DNA of 64,000 bases, taken from assembly GCA_026645935.1 (NCBI GenBank), contig JAPKMP010000021.1, forward strand, positions 1 through 64,000. Reading direction: 5' to 3'. The notes beneath the pieces are model-generated. The model ran no database searches, was not told the DNA's origin, and worked only from the letters and a program-made list of their open reading frames with translations. The position numbers and the translations under genes are program-made. This DNA comes from Candidatus Villigracilaceae bacterium. GTDB taxonomy: Bacteria > Chloroflexota > Anaerolineae > Anaerolineales > Villigracilaceae. This document shows, piece after piece, positions 17,438 through 25,035 of this stretch (within the stretch, counting starts at the first letter, position 1; each line of letters starts with the position of its first letter).

Positions 17438-17463
17438 CTGAGCAGATGGTCAAAGAGGAATTT

Positions 17464-19533
17464 ATGACGAAAACTATTGAACGACATGCGAAGTTATTGA
17501 AAGCCGCCGCGCGGGCTGCAAAGAATATCACCACAATCCTGGATCCCTACGAACTCTTCCATCGCACAGTGGACATTATTTGCGATGAATTCGGTTTTTA
17601 TTATGCTGGCGTCTTTCTTGTGGATGATGCCCGCCAATACGCCGTGCTCCGAGCCGGTCGCGGCGAAGCGGGCAGAGCCATGCTGCGCGAGGGTCACAAA
17701 CTTGCCATCGGCGGCAACTCGATGATCGGCGCGAGCATTGCCAATAAGAAGGGACGCATCGCTCTCGACGTCGGCGAAGAAGCCATTTTCTTTGAAAATC
17801 CGCATCTGCCCGGCACTCGTTCCGAGATGGCGCTCCCGCTCGTCATCGCGGACGAGGTGATCGGCGCTCTCACGGTCCAATCCACCGAAGAGGCGGCTTT
17901 CCACGAGGAAGACATCGACGCATTGCAAACGATGGCGGACCAGCTCACGGTCGCGATCCAAAATTCAAAATTGCATCGTCAGGAGGAACGCCGTTCACGC
18001 TTGCTCAAAGCTGCCAACCGCGTGGGAAAGGAAACTGCGTCCATTCTGGACCTTGACCAACTCCTGCCGCAGACAGTGAACATCATTTGCGAAGCGTACG
18101 GTTTGTACTATGCAGGCGTGTTCCTGCTTGATGAAAAAGGCGATTATGCAGTACTTCGCGCGGGTTACGGTAAAGCTGGCAAAGCCATGGTGGCAGAAGG
18201 CCACAAATTACACATCGGTACCGAATCGATGATCGGCGCATGTATCGCCATGGGCGAGGCGCGAATCGCCCTGGATGTCGGCGAGGAACGCGTTCACTTC
18301 AAGAATCCGCATTTGCCGCACACCCGCTCCGAGATGGCGCTTCCGTTAATATATGGCGGAAAGACTCTCGGTGCGGTCACCATTCAATCTTCTGAAGAAC
18401 GGGCATTCAGCGATGATGACATTACAACTCTGTTGACCATGGCGGAACATTTGGCTGTAGCCATTAATAACGCGCGCCTCATCGATGAGTTGAAGGCAGC
18501 TCATAACGAGATTCTCCGTAATAAAGTCTTTGAAGCGCTCACCACCGCCTCGACCGAAGCCATTCACTGGATCGGTAACAAGACGCTTCCCATTTCGCTG
18601 ACAGTTGCCCGCCTGCGCGAAGAGATTTCCGATGGCAAGGTGGACTTCGACTCGCTCAGGGAAGACCTTGACATGATTGCCGAAAGCGCGACTCAGATCA
18701 TTCAGGTCAAGGAGCAGCTTATTGGCGCCGTCCGTGAAATGAAACCCCGCCCTGTCCTCCTTGCAGATGTGCTGCAAACCGCAGCCATGCAGCGCGGTAT
18801 TCCGCAAAAAGGGTTGAAAATCGATATTTCCCCTGAAGCCGCCTATGTCATAGCAGACTCGACCCAACTGACGCGAGCCATTGGCAACATTCTGCAAAAT
18901 GCGGTCGAAGCAGGCGCAAAAACGGTCAAGGTTCACACACGGCTCACCGAAGAGCGCGGCGTGTTGGAGATCGACATCGAGGACGACGGCTCTGGGATGA
19001 ACGACGAAACCCAGCGCAAGGCCTGGTCGCCGTTCTTCACGACACGCGGTGTTGCGCATCACGGACTTGGCTTGCCTGCAACGCTTCACGTTCTGTCGCA
19101 ATCGCAGGGACGAATTACCCTCGTGAGTGAGGTGGGCAGGGGGACAACCGTTGCAATGTTTATGCCGCAGGGGCGTGTGACCAGCTCCGAGGTCCAGCCG
19201 GGAGGCGTGAAAAATATTTTGCTCATTGACGATGACGATGATTGGGCAAATCTTCTCAAGGAAATGTTCAAAGGAGCAAAGGTCAAATTGACCCAATCCA
19301 CCGACTTGAAAAAATTCCCCGAAGCAGATCTTGTTTTGGTGGATGAGCATATCGCCTCGGCTAAGCTGGGGGATGTTCTGGCTGCCATTTCCAAAGCCGG
19401 ACTCGCCCCAAAGACGATCATCCTCACCTCCGCCATCAGCCCCGAACGCGTGACCCAATATATGCGCGGCGGCTTGAAGGATGTGACCGTCAAGCCGTAT
19501 TCTGTAAATGAATTGAACGATCTGCTGAAGTAA
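17464..19533 (+). CDS. GAF-GAF-histidine kinase-receiver hybrid
   Basis: The 689-residue soluble kinase has two closely similar GAF domains (about 10-168 and 178-338; both with SMIGA, RIALDVGEE and NPHLPxTRSEMALPL), then a kinase core with His368 in EAIHWIGNK, N-box IGNILQNAVEAG, DDGSGM, SPFFTTRG and HHGLGLPAT, and a C-terminal receiver (583-689; Asp627 in LVLVDEH, Lys677). The GAFs also match that of the 15026 kinase, which points to duplication. The ATG at 17464 has AGAGGAA upstream; a GTG at 17434 would add ten residues. The signal sensed is unknown; there is no membrane segment. Confidence 0.9.
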   Translation: MTKTIERHAKLLKAAARAAKNITTILDPYELFHRTVDIICDEFGFYYAGVFLVDDARQYAVLRAGRGEAGRAMLREGHKLAIGGNSMIGASIANKKGRIALDVGEEAIFFENPHLPGTRSEMALPLVIADEVIGALTVQSTEEAAFHEEDIDALQTMADQLTVAIQNSKLHRQEERRSRLLKAANRVGKETASILDLDQLLPQTVNIICEAYGLYYAGVFLLDEKGDYAVLRAGYGKAGKAMVAEGHKLHIGTESMIGACIAMGEARIALDVGEERVHFKNPHLPHTRSEMALPLIYGGKTLGAVTIQSSEERAFSDDDITTLLTMAEHLAVAINNARLIDELKAAHNEILRNKVFEALTTASTEAIHWIGNKTLPISLTVARLREEISDGKVDFDSLREDLDMIAESATQIIQVKEQLIGAVREMKPRPVLLADVLQTAAMQRGIPQKGLKIDISPEAAYVIADSTQLTRAIGNILQNAVEAGAKTVKVHTRLTEERGVLEIDIEDDGSGMNDETQRKAWSPFFTTRGVAHHGLGLPATLHVLSQSQGRITLVSEVGRGTTVAMFMPQGRVTSSEVQPGGVKNILLIDDDDDWANLLKEMFKGAKVKLTQSTDLKKFPEADLVLVDEHIASAKLGDVLAAISKAGLAPKTIILTSAISPERVTQYMRGGLKDVTVKPYSVNELNDLLK

Positions 19534-19539
19534 AGGAAT

Positions 19540-19566
19540 GCCTGACAGGTGCTGAAGACATGTCAG
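19540..19566. repeat. CCTGACA/TGTCAGG palindrome at the permease start
   Basis: CCTGACA and TGTCAGG flank a 13-base loop. The downstream arm contains the ATG at 19560, so the first permease codons are repeat-derived. The core matches the palindrome at 16930-16963. Confidence 0.6.
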
Positions 19567-22016
19567 GTTCGCAAAAGAGTGATATGAGACCACGTTGGCG
19601 TAAAGTATTTCACGATTTATGGGATAGCAAGATGCGCACCCTGTTGGTGGTATTTTCCATCGCGGTGGGTGTGTTTTCCATTGGCGTGATCTCCGGCGCG
19701 TACGAGATCATCTCCAATGACATGGGCGCTTCGTATGCGGCAAATAACCCGGGGAATATCGAGTTGCGCACATCCGGATTCGACGATGATGTGTTGTCTT
19801 CGATCCGAAACACAAAGGGAATCATGGAAGCAGAGGGCCGGCGGGTGGTCAACTTCCGTGTGCGAGCCGAGGGCAGCGACAGCTGGGTGACGATAGATTT
19901 GGTGGCGTTCGACGATTTCGCGAAGAATGAGGTCAATTTATTGGTTCCGCTGCAGGGCAAGCCTGAAGCGGGCAAGAACGAGATTCTGATCGAAAAAGAG
20001 GCTCTCGATGAGTTCGATATTGCTGTGGGCGAGAATCTTGTTTTTGAACTTACAGATGGGACTTTCAAAACCTTGAAAGTGGTTGGTATTGTGCAGGATG
20101 CGAGCACAGGCGCGGGAGATTTTCTTGCGCCGCCGTTCGCTTTCACCGTTATGGATACGATGGAGACTTTGCGTCAGCCGGAATTGTATAACCGGGTGTT
20201 TGCCACGGTAAAGGAGAATCCGAACGATCTCGCACACATCCGCATCGTCGGCGGCGATTTGAAGGATAAGGTCGAAAAGACGGGCACGACCGTGATCCGC
20301 ACGCGTTATTCGGAGAGGAACAAACACCCGCTGGCGGATACGGTCAATGCGGTGTTGGGGATTTTGATGGCGTTGGGCATCCTGATCGTTTTTCTCTCTA
20401 GTTCACTGATCGCAAACACTTTGAGCGCCCTCTTGAACCAGCACCTGCGGCATATCGGCGTGATCAAACTGGTGGGAGGCAGAAACCGCCAGGTCTTTGC
20501 CATGTATCTGATGCTCATCATGGCGTTTGCGGCGTTGTCGTTATTGATCGCGGTACCTCTTGGCGGTCAGGGCGCTTATGGATTGGCGCTTTTCATCAGC
20601 AGTGAGTTGAACTTCAACCTGCTCGGGTATCGTATCGTTCCGTTTGCATTTTTGATCCAGGTTGCAGTGGGTCTGCTTGTGCCTTTGATCGCCGGCCTTG
20701 CCCCGGTTTTGACTGGTTCGCGAATCACCATCCTGAGGGCTTTGAGCAATGACCTGACAGGCGATGAATCCGGCGGGGAAAAGGGACAACAAGCCCGTGT
20801 GAGCTGGCTGGATTGGGCGCTTGTGCGCCTGACCCGCATCCTTGCTTCGAGAGGGATGCATTTACCGCGTCCTTTCATCATCTCCTTGCGCAATACCTTC
20901 CGCAGGCGCGGGCGGCTCATGTTGACCCTGTTCACCTTGACAATGGGTGGCGCCATTTTTATTGCCGTATTCAATGTGCGCGTCAGCCTGCGCGATTACA
21001 CGGAGCAAATCGGAAGTTACTTCCGCGCGGATGTCACCCTGGATTTCGATCAGCCTTACAGGATCAACGAGGTTCAAAAATTCGCCTCGCAGATTGATGG
21101 GGTGGAGCGCGTGGAGGGATGGCAGTTTATCGGGACTGAGTTGTTATATCCTGACGGCACAGTTGCCGAGAGTGTGAACCTGCTTGCACCTCCCGCAAAC
21201 AGTGAGTTGGTCAGCCCGATCATGGCATCAGGCAGGTGGATTCAGGCGGACGATGTCCGCATGGTCGCAGTCAGTGAGGCGGTTTTGAAATACTATCCCG
21301 GTCTGAAGCCCGGCGATCCGCTTTATTTGAAAGTGGATGGGCGCGAGGAAATATGGGAGGTGATCGGCATCTTCAAGTTTGTGGGGCGCGAAGGCATTCT
21401 TGCCTACACTCCGCTGGAGTATTCGGAGCAAGTGCTAAACCTCAAGAATCGTTCGTTTTCATTTCGGGTGGTGACGTCCATCCACACCCGCGAGTTTCAG
21501 GATGCAATGGCGGAACGATTGGACGATCAATTCCGCTCATTGGGATTCAAAGTGCGTCAAGCCGAATCGGGTCTGGCTTCGCTGGATACGGTTTCTGAAA
21601 GTTTGGATACGCTGGTGGTCTTTCTTCTAATCATGGCAATTCTGACCGCCATTGTCGGCGCGATGGGTCTTACCGGCACGATGGGAATGAACGTGCTGGA
21701 ACGCACCCGCGAGATCGGCATCATGCGTGCGGTTGGAGCGGACGACCGCGCTGTCATGCGGACGGTCATCGGCGAAGGGTTTGTGATCGGCGCGATCTCT
21801 TTTGTGTTTGCCATCGTCGTCTCGGTCCCCTTGACGTATCTCCTCGCGTATATCGTCAGTGTGGCGATCTTTGAAACCCCCATTGCGGTGATATTCACAT
21901 ACCTTGGCTACGCAATCTGGCTCGGACTGGTTTTATTGCTTTCCGTTCTCGGTTCGATCCTGCCCGCCCGCAATGCGGCGCGATTGACCATTCGGGAGGT
22001 ATTGGCGTATGAGTAG
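19560..22016 (+). CDS. MacB/FtsX-type ABC permease with two FtsX domains
   Basis: This permease (818 residues) has a first membrane helix near residues 25-47 (LLVVFSIAVGVFSIGVISG), an extracytoplasmic MacB-like domain (about 50-260), three helices of the first FtsX domain (265-395), then a second copy of the same layout: helix near 460, extracytoplasmic domain 480-670 and FtsX helices 685-818 ending in ARNAARLTIREVL. The ERTREIGIMRAVGA coupling motif meets the ATPase. Such permeases move lipids, peptides or antibiotics or transmit force. The start at 19560 lies in a palindrome; the ATG at 19584 (MRPRWRKV) is a credible alternative. Confidence 0.92.
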   Translation: MSGSQKSDMRPRWRKVFHDLWDSKMRTLLVVFSIAVGVFSIGVISGAYEIISNDMGASYAANNPGNIELRTSGFDDDVLSSIRNTKGIMEAEGRRVVNFRVRAEGSDSWVTIDLVAFDDFAKNEVNLLVPLQGKPEAGKNEILIEKEALDEFDIAVGENLVFELTDGTFKTLKVVGIVQDASTGAGDFLAPPFAFTVMDTMETLRQPELYNRVFATVKENPNDLAHIRIVGGDLKDKVEKTGTTVIRTRYSERNKHPLADTVNAVLGILMALGILIVFLSSSLIANTLSALLNQHLRHIGVIKLVGGRNRQVFAMYLMLIMAFAALSLLIAVPLGGQGAYGLALFISSELNFNLLGYRIVPFAFLIQVAVGLLVPLIAGLAPVLTGSRITILRALSNDLTGDESGGEKGQQARVSWLDWALVRLTRILASRGMHLPRPFIISLRNTFRRRGRLMLTLFTLTMGGAIFIAVFNVRVSLRDYTEQIGSYFRADVTLDFDQPYRINEVQKFASQIDGVERVEGWQFIGTELLYPDGTVAESVNLLAPPANSELVSPIMASGRWIQADDVRMVAVSEAVLKYYPGLKPGDPLYLKVDGREEIWEVIGIFKFVGREGILAYTPLEYSEQVLNLKNRSFSFRVVTSIHTREFQDAMAERLDDQFRSLGFKVRQAESGLASLDTVSESLDTLVVFLLIMAILTAIVGAMGLTGTMGMNVLERTREIGIMRAVGADDRAVMRTVIGEGFVIGAISFVFAIVVSVPLTYLLAYIVSVAIFETPIAVIFTYLGYAIWLGLVLLLSVLGSILPARNAARLTIREVLAYE

Positions 22017-22018
22017 TA

Positions 22019-22054
22019 ATGATCGTAAATCAACAATCTCCAATAGAAAATCGA
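22019..22054. repeat. ATCGTAAATC-type low-complexity spacer
   Basis: ATCGTAAATC, AATCTCCAAT and GAAAATCG occur in series between the permease stop and the HlyD-like start. The same words appear inside queA (29812-29850) and before udgB (30053-30080). Confidence 0.55.
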
Positions 22055-22065
22055 AGAAGGTTCCC

Positions 22066-23193
22066 ATGAAGAATAATATATTGATGGTTATAACTCTGGC
22101 CGTTCTCTTTATGCTGGTTTTGTCCGCATGTGACGGCAGTCAACAGGTTGCGGCGACGGAAGAGCCGGCAGCCGATGTGATAGATGCCGGCGATATTATC
22201 GCTGAAGGGCGGATTGAACCCTTCCAAGCTGCGAACTTGACCTTTCAGGCGCGAGGCATGGTGGAGGAGGTTCTCGTCCGGATTGGGGATACTGTCAGCG
22301 AAGGGGATGTTCTGGTCCGTTTAGCAAATGCGGGGGCGGCGGAGGCGCAGGTCGTTGTCGCACAAATCGCATACGATACCCTCCTTCGCAGTGAAAGCGG
22401 CGACCGCGCCAGATTGTGGGAAGTGTACATGAACGCCCAGATCGTCCGCGCTGAAGCGGAAAGAGAATGGGAGGATCTCGATGTGGATGCCATCGAAGAC
22501 CGCATTGAAGACCTTGAAGGCGATATAAAAGACCTGAAGGATGACTTGCAGGACGCGCAGGAGGAGTTTGACAAATATAAGGACCTGGACGAAGAAAATT
22601 CCAAACGGATTAACGCCGAGGACGATCTTGATGCGGCTCAGGAAGACCTGAATGAGAAAATTCGGGAGTTGGAAGCGGAGATCCGTTCGCGTGATGAACT
22701 GAAAGCCGAGTACGATGCCGCGCTTGCCGCGGAAGCCGAAGCAAAATACCAGTATGAGATCAGCCTCGACGGACCGAATGCCGATCAGTTGACGATTGCC
22801 AGGGCGAACCTTGAAGCAGCAAAAGATGCCCTCTCGAATTATGTCATTACTGCGCCGTTCTCCGGCAGGGTTGCGGATGTGAGCGTCAAGGCGGGGGAGC
22901 AGGTTGGAACAGAAACACGCGCTGTAAGCGTAGTGAACGACAGCCAATGGTTTGTCGAAACCACTGACGTGACAGAATTGGAAGTGGTGAACCTGAGCAT
23001 CGGTCAGACCGTCTCCATGCGCCCTGATGCCTTACCCGACCTTGAATTAACTGGAACTATCGTCGAAATTAGCGATGCCTTTACCCAACAAGGAGGCGAC
23101 GTTCTCTACTCCGTCCGCATTCGCGTAGACACTTCTGACCCCAGATTAAAATGGGGCATGACCGTTGAGACCATTTTTAGAACAATTGAGTGA
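22066..23193 (+). CDS. HlyD/MacA-like periplasmic adaptor lipoprotein
   Basis: From the ATG at 22066 the 375-residue product has a lipoprotein signal (LVLSACDG). A first lipoyl/barrel strand set (IIAEGRIEP, VEEVLVRIGDTVSEGDVLVRL) is followed by a long charged coiled coil (about residues 110-235, Asp/Glu/Lys-rich heptads), the returning lipoyl half (ITAPFSGRVADVSVKAGEQV) and a beta-barrel domain. This is the membrane-fusion (MacA/DevB) role and completes the exporter. AAGAAGG precedes the chosen start; a frame from 22009 would only add repeat-derived residues. Confidence 0.88.
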   Translation: MKNNILMVITLAVLFMLVLSACDGSQQVAATEEPAADVIDAGDIIAEGRIEPFQAANLTFQARGMVEEVLVRIGDTVSEGDVLVRLANAGAAEAQVVVAQIAYDTLLRSESGDRARLWEVYMNAQIVRAEAEREWEDLDVDAIEDRIEDLEGDIKDLKDDLQDAQEEFDKYKDLDEENSKRINAEDDLDAAQEDLNEKIRELEAEIRSRDELKAEYDAALAAEAEAKYQYEISLDGPNADQLTIARANLEAAKDALSNYVITAPFSGRVADVSVKAGEQVGTETRAVSVVNDSQWFVETTDVTELEVVNLSIGQTVSMRPDALPDLELTGTIVEISDAFTQQGGDVLYSVRIRVDTSDPRLKWGMTVETIFRTIE

Positions 23194-23222
23194 TTGAAAA
23201 ACGACCCAAAAAATGCCATAAT
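23194..23222 (+). promoter_or_regulatory. promoter of the GEMM riboswitch array
   Basis: TTGAAA (23194-23199) and CATAAT (23217-23222) with exact 17-base spacing directly precede the first aptamer, putting the RNA start at about 23229. Confidence 0.65.
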
Positions 23223-23228
23223 AAATTT

Positions 23229-23317
23229 GCTCCGAGAAAGAGCAAAACCGGGAAAACCCGGCGACGCAAAGCCCTACTCTAAAGCTGAACTGAGCCATGA
23301 GTGTCAGGGTTGCCGAG
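23229..23317 (+). ncRNA. GEMM-I cyclic dinucleotide riboswitch, copy 1
   Basis: The GEMM-I core is visible: AGAGCAAAACC, a CCGGG/CCCGG stem with an A-rich loop, CGACGCAAAGCC, a CTAAAGC...GCCATGA receptor-like stem and GGGTTGCCGAG. Aligned to the Vibrio Vc2 aptamer, the A of GCAAAGCC is the intercalating A47 and the base at position 20 is A, not G. In known families G20 favours c-di-GMP and A20 is typical of the GEMM-Ib (cyclic AMP-GMP) group. Confidence 0.85.
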
Positions 23318-23408
23318 AAAAGCAAAATCACGCGAAAGCGTGACGGCGCAAAGTCAGAGCGTCTAAAACCAACGGGCATTTACGCTGGTCAGGACCGACC
23401 GACTGCCG
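23318..23408 (+). ncRNA. GEMM-I cyclic dinucleotide riboswitch, copy 2
   Basis: AAAGCAAAATC, the stem TCACGC-GAAA-GCGTGA with a perfect GNRA tetraloop, CGGCGCAAAGTC, the receptor GTCTAAAACC...GGTCAGGAC and GACTGCCGA. The GAAA loop and its TCTAAAACC receptor are the hallmark docking pair of this class. The position equivalent to Vc2 G20 is again A. Confidence 0.9.
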
Positions 23409-23500
23409 AAAGGCAACGCACGCGAAAGCGTGACGACGCAAAGTCATGGGTCTAAAACCGAAATTCGTTTTCCGGTCAAGATCGCCAGACTGCCGAAGAG
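23409..23500 (+). ncRNA. GEMM-I cyclic dinucleotide riboswitch, copy 3
   Basis: AAGGCAACGC, the stem CACGC-GAAA-GCGTG, CGACGCAAAGTC, receptor GGTCTAAAACC...GGTCAAGATC and GACTGCCGA. Unlike copies 1 and 2, the base equivalent to Vc2 position 20 is G, as in c-di-GMP aptamers. It is followed after about ten bases by a strong hairpin terminator. Confidence 0.9.
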
Positions 23501-23512
23501 CAAATCATTATC

Positions 23513-23550
23513 GCAGGGACGACTGCAACAGAGTCGTCCCTGCTTGATTT
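23513..23550 (+). terminator. hairpin terminator after the GEMM array
   Basis: GCAGGGACGACT (23513-23524) and AGTCGTCCCTGC (23532-23543) form a perfect 12-bp stem with a seven-base loop, followed by TTGATTTTAATT. It could be the expression platform of the riboswitches; it also resembles dispersed GTAGGGACGA-type palindromes, so a repeat origin is possible. Confidence 0.65.
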
Positions 23551-23591
23551 TAATTATTTGTACAATCAAATGTTGCCCTCCATTTCGTTGT

Positions 23592-23597
23592 TATAAT
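23592..23597 (+). promoter_or_regulatory. possible second promoter (-10) downstream of the array
   Basis: TGTTATAAT lies 42 bases before the MBOAT ATG, after the terminator. No good -35 was seen at 16-18 bases. If active, it would bypass the riboswitches. Confidence 0.4.
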
Positions 23598-23638
23598 CGC
23601 ATTTTAACACCACCTTAAAAAGGGCAGCTTTGCATAAA

Positions 23639-25012
23639 ATGGACTTTGTATTCCCAACCTTTCTGTTTCTGTTTTTGCCGATATTCACTTTGGTGTATTC
23701 TCTGTCTGGAAGTCGTTTCAAACTCTTCGTTGGTGTATCAGGGAGCCTTATTTTTTATTCTTGGGGAAACTCGCAGTATGTGTTATTAATAGTATGCCTT
23801 GTTTTGATCACTTATGAGCTCGCCTTGTTGCTCGAAAGATGGCGTGGAAGGAAGGTGGCTTTTTACTTATTGTGGGGTGGGATCGTTTCAACAGTCAGCC
23901 TTCCTGTTTGGTTTAAGCTCCATTCAGATTTGCCTTATCCATTGGGATTGTCCTATATTGCTTTTCAGATAATTTCTTATTTGGTGGATGTCAATAAAAA
24001 TCCTGAGAATCTTGAAAAAGATATATTGAGGTTTTCATTCTATCTGCTCATGTTTCCCAAAATGCCGGTTGGACCTATTGTGCCCTACCGTCAGGTAAGG
24101 ACTCACATTGCCGATATCAAACCCACGCCTCAGGATATGGCAGTTGGATTGCGTCGGTTCTTATGGGGTTTTGCCAAGAAAGTTTTAATAGCCGATACGT
24201 TGGCGACCGTTGTGACACCTGTTTTTAATTTGCAATCCCCTGTTATAACACCTGGATTTGCCTGGCTGGTAATTATTAGTTATGCGCTTCAGCTATATTA
24301 CGATTTTTCTGGATATACAGATATGGCGATCGGGTTAGGTCAAATGATGGGTGTTCGATTCATGGAGAACTTTAATTTACCATACCTCTCCAAAAGCATA
24401 GGTGAATTTTGGCGTCGATGGCACATTTCTTTGTCTGCGTGGTTCAGGGAGCTCGTTTTTTATCCGTTAGAACGCCATCGTTTTAAATGGTTGGGACAGC
24501 AAATCAATGTTCTGATCATATTTACACTTACCGGATTGTGGCATGGGCTGAATATGAATTTTGTTCTTTGGGGTATTCTGCATGGATTGGCATTGGTGTT
24601 CGAGTCTTCGGTTTTTGGGCGCATGCTTCGTAATTTATGGAGACCCCTTCAACATTTATACGCTCTAATGGTGATTATTGTTGGATGGGTGATTTTTCGA
24701 TCTCCATCCCCAGATTTTGCTCTTGATTATTTGAGACGTTTAACAGGTGACATAAATGGAATCCAGGTATTGCCCTTTGAACTTACCAACCCTCTGCCAT
24801 TTATTGAACCGACCTTTTTGATTGCGCTAGTGCTTGGTGTTTTGTTGTGCTTTCCATGGGGCGACTGGTTTTCTCGATTATCACAAAAATCTGGCAACGT
24901 TCGTTTTGCAATGAGGGTTATTATTGATGCGGGATCAATCATGATTTTCATTGCAGCGCTTGCCTCAGCTGCCAGCGCTACTTATCTCCCCGGGATTTAC
25001 GGCGGATTTTAG
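23639..25012 (+). CDS. MBOAT family O-acyltransferase (AlgI-like)
   Basis: A polytopic membrane acyltransferase of about 457 residues with roughly ten hydrophobic helices. It has the AlgI/DltB-type N-terminus (FLFLFLPIFTLVYSL), the conserved FWRRWHISLSAWFRELVFYPL region and the catalytic His in LTGLWHGLNMNFVLWG. Such proteins pass acyl groups, usually acetyl, across the membrane to modify exopolysaccharides. The gene is clearly AT-richer than its neighbours, suggesting transfer or distinct selection. The ATG at 23639 gives a family-like N-terminus; a TTG at 23630 has the better-spaced AAGGG site. It lies behind three GEMM riboswitches and is followed by an AlgX/AlgJ-like partner. Confidence 0.9.
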   Translation: MDFVFPTFLFLFLPIFTLVYSLSGSRFKLFVGVSGSLIFYSWGNSQYVLLIVCLVLITYELALLLERWRGRKVAFYLLWGGIVSTVSLPVWFKLHSDLPYPLGLSYIAFQIISYLVDVNKNPENLEKDILRFSFYLLMFPKMPVGPIVPYRQVRTHIADIKPTPQDMAVGLRRFLWGFAKKVLIADTLATVVTPVFNLQSPVITPGFAWLVIISYALQLYYDFSGYTDMAIGLGQMMGVRFMENFNLPYLSKSIGEFWRRWHISLSAWFRELVFYPLERHRFKWLGQQINVLIIFTLTGLWHGLNMNFVLWGILHGLALVFESSVFGRMLRNLWRPLQHLYALMVIIVGWVIFRSPSPDFALDYLRRLTGDINGIQVLPFELTNPLPFIEPTFLIALVLGVLLCFPWGDWFSRLSQKSGNVRFAMRVIIDAGSIMIFIAALASAASATYLPGIYGGF

Positions 25013-25035
25013 GCTAAATGTAACGGGATGGCAAC

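Noticed and set aside
18346-19593. 415-codon open frame antisense to the GAF-GAF kinase
   Set aside because: It mirrors a strongly supported kinase gene, has no recognisable domain and reflects high GC codon bias.
23229-23500. CRISPR-like array (repeated CACGCGAAAGCGTGACG units)
   Set aside because: The repeats are not evenly spaced or identical, and each forms part of a complete GEMM-I secondary structure.
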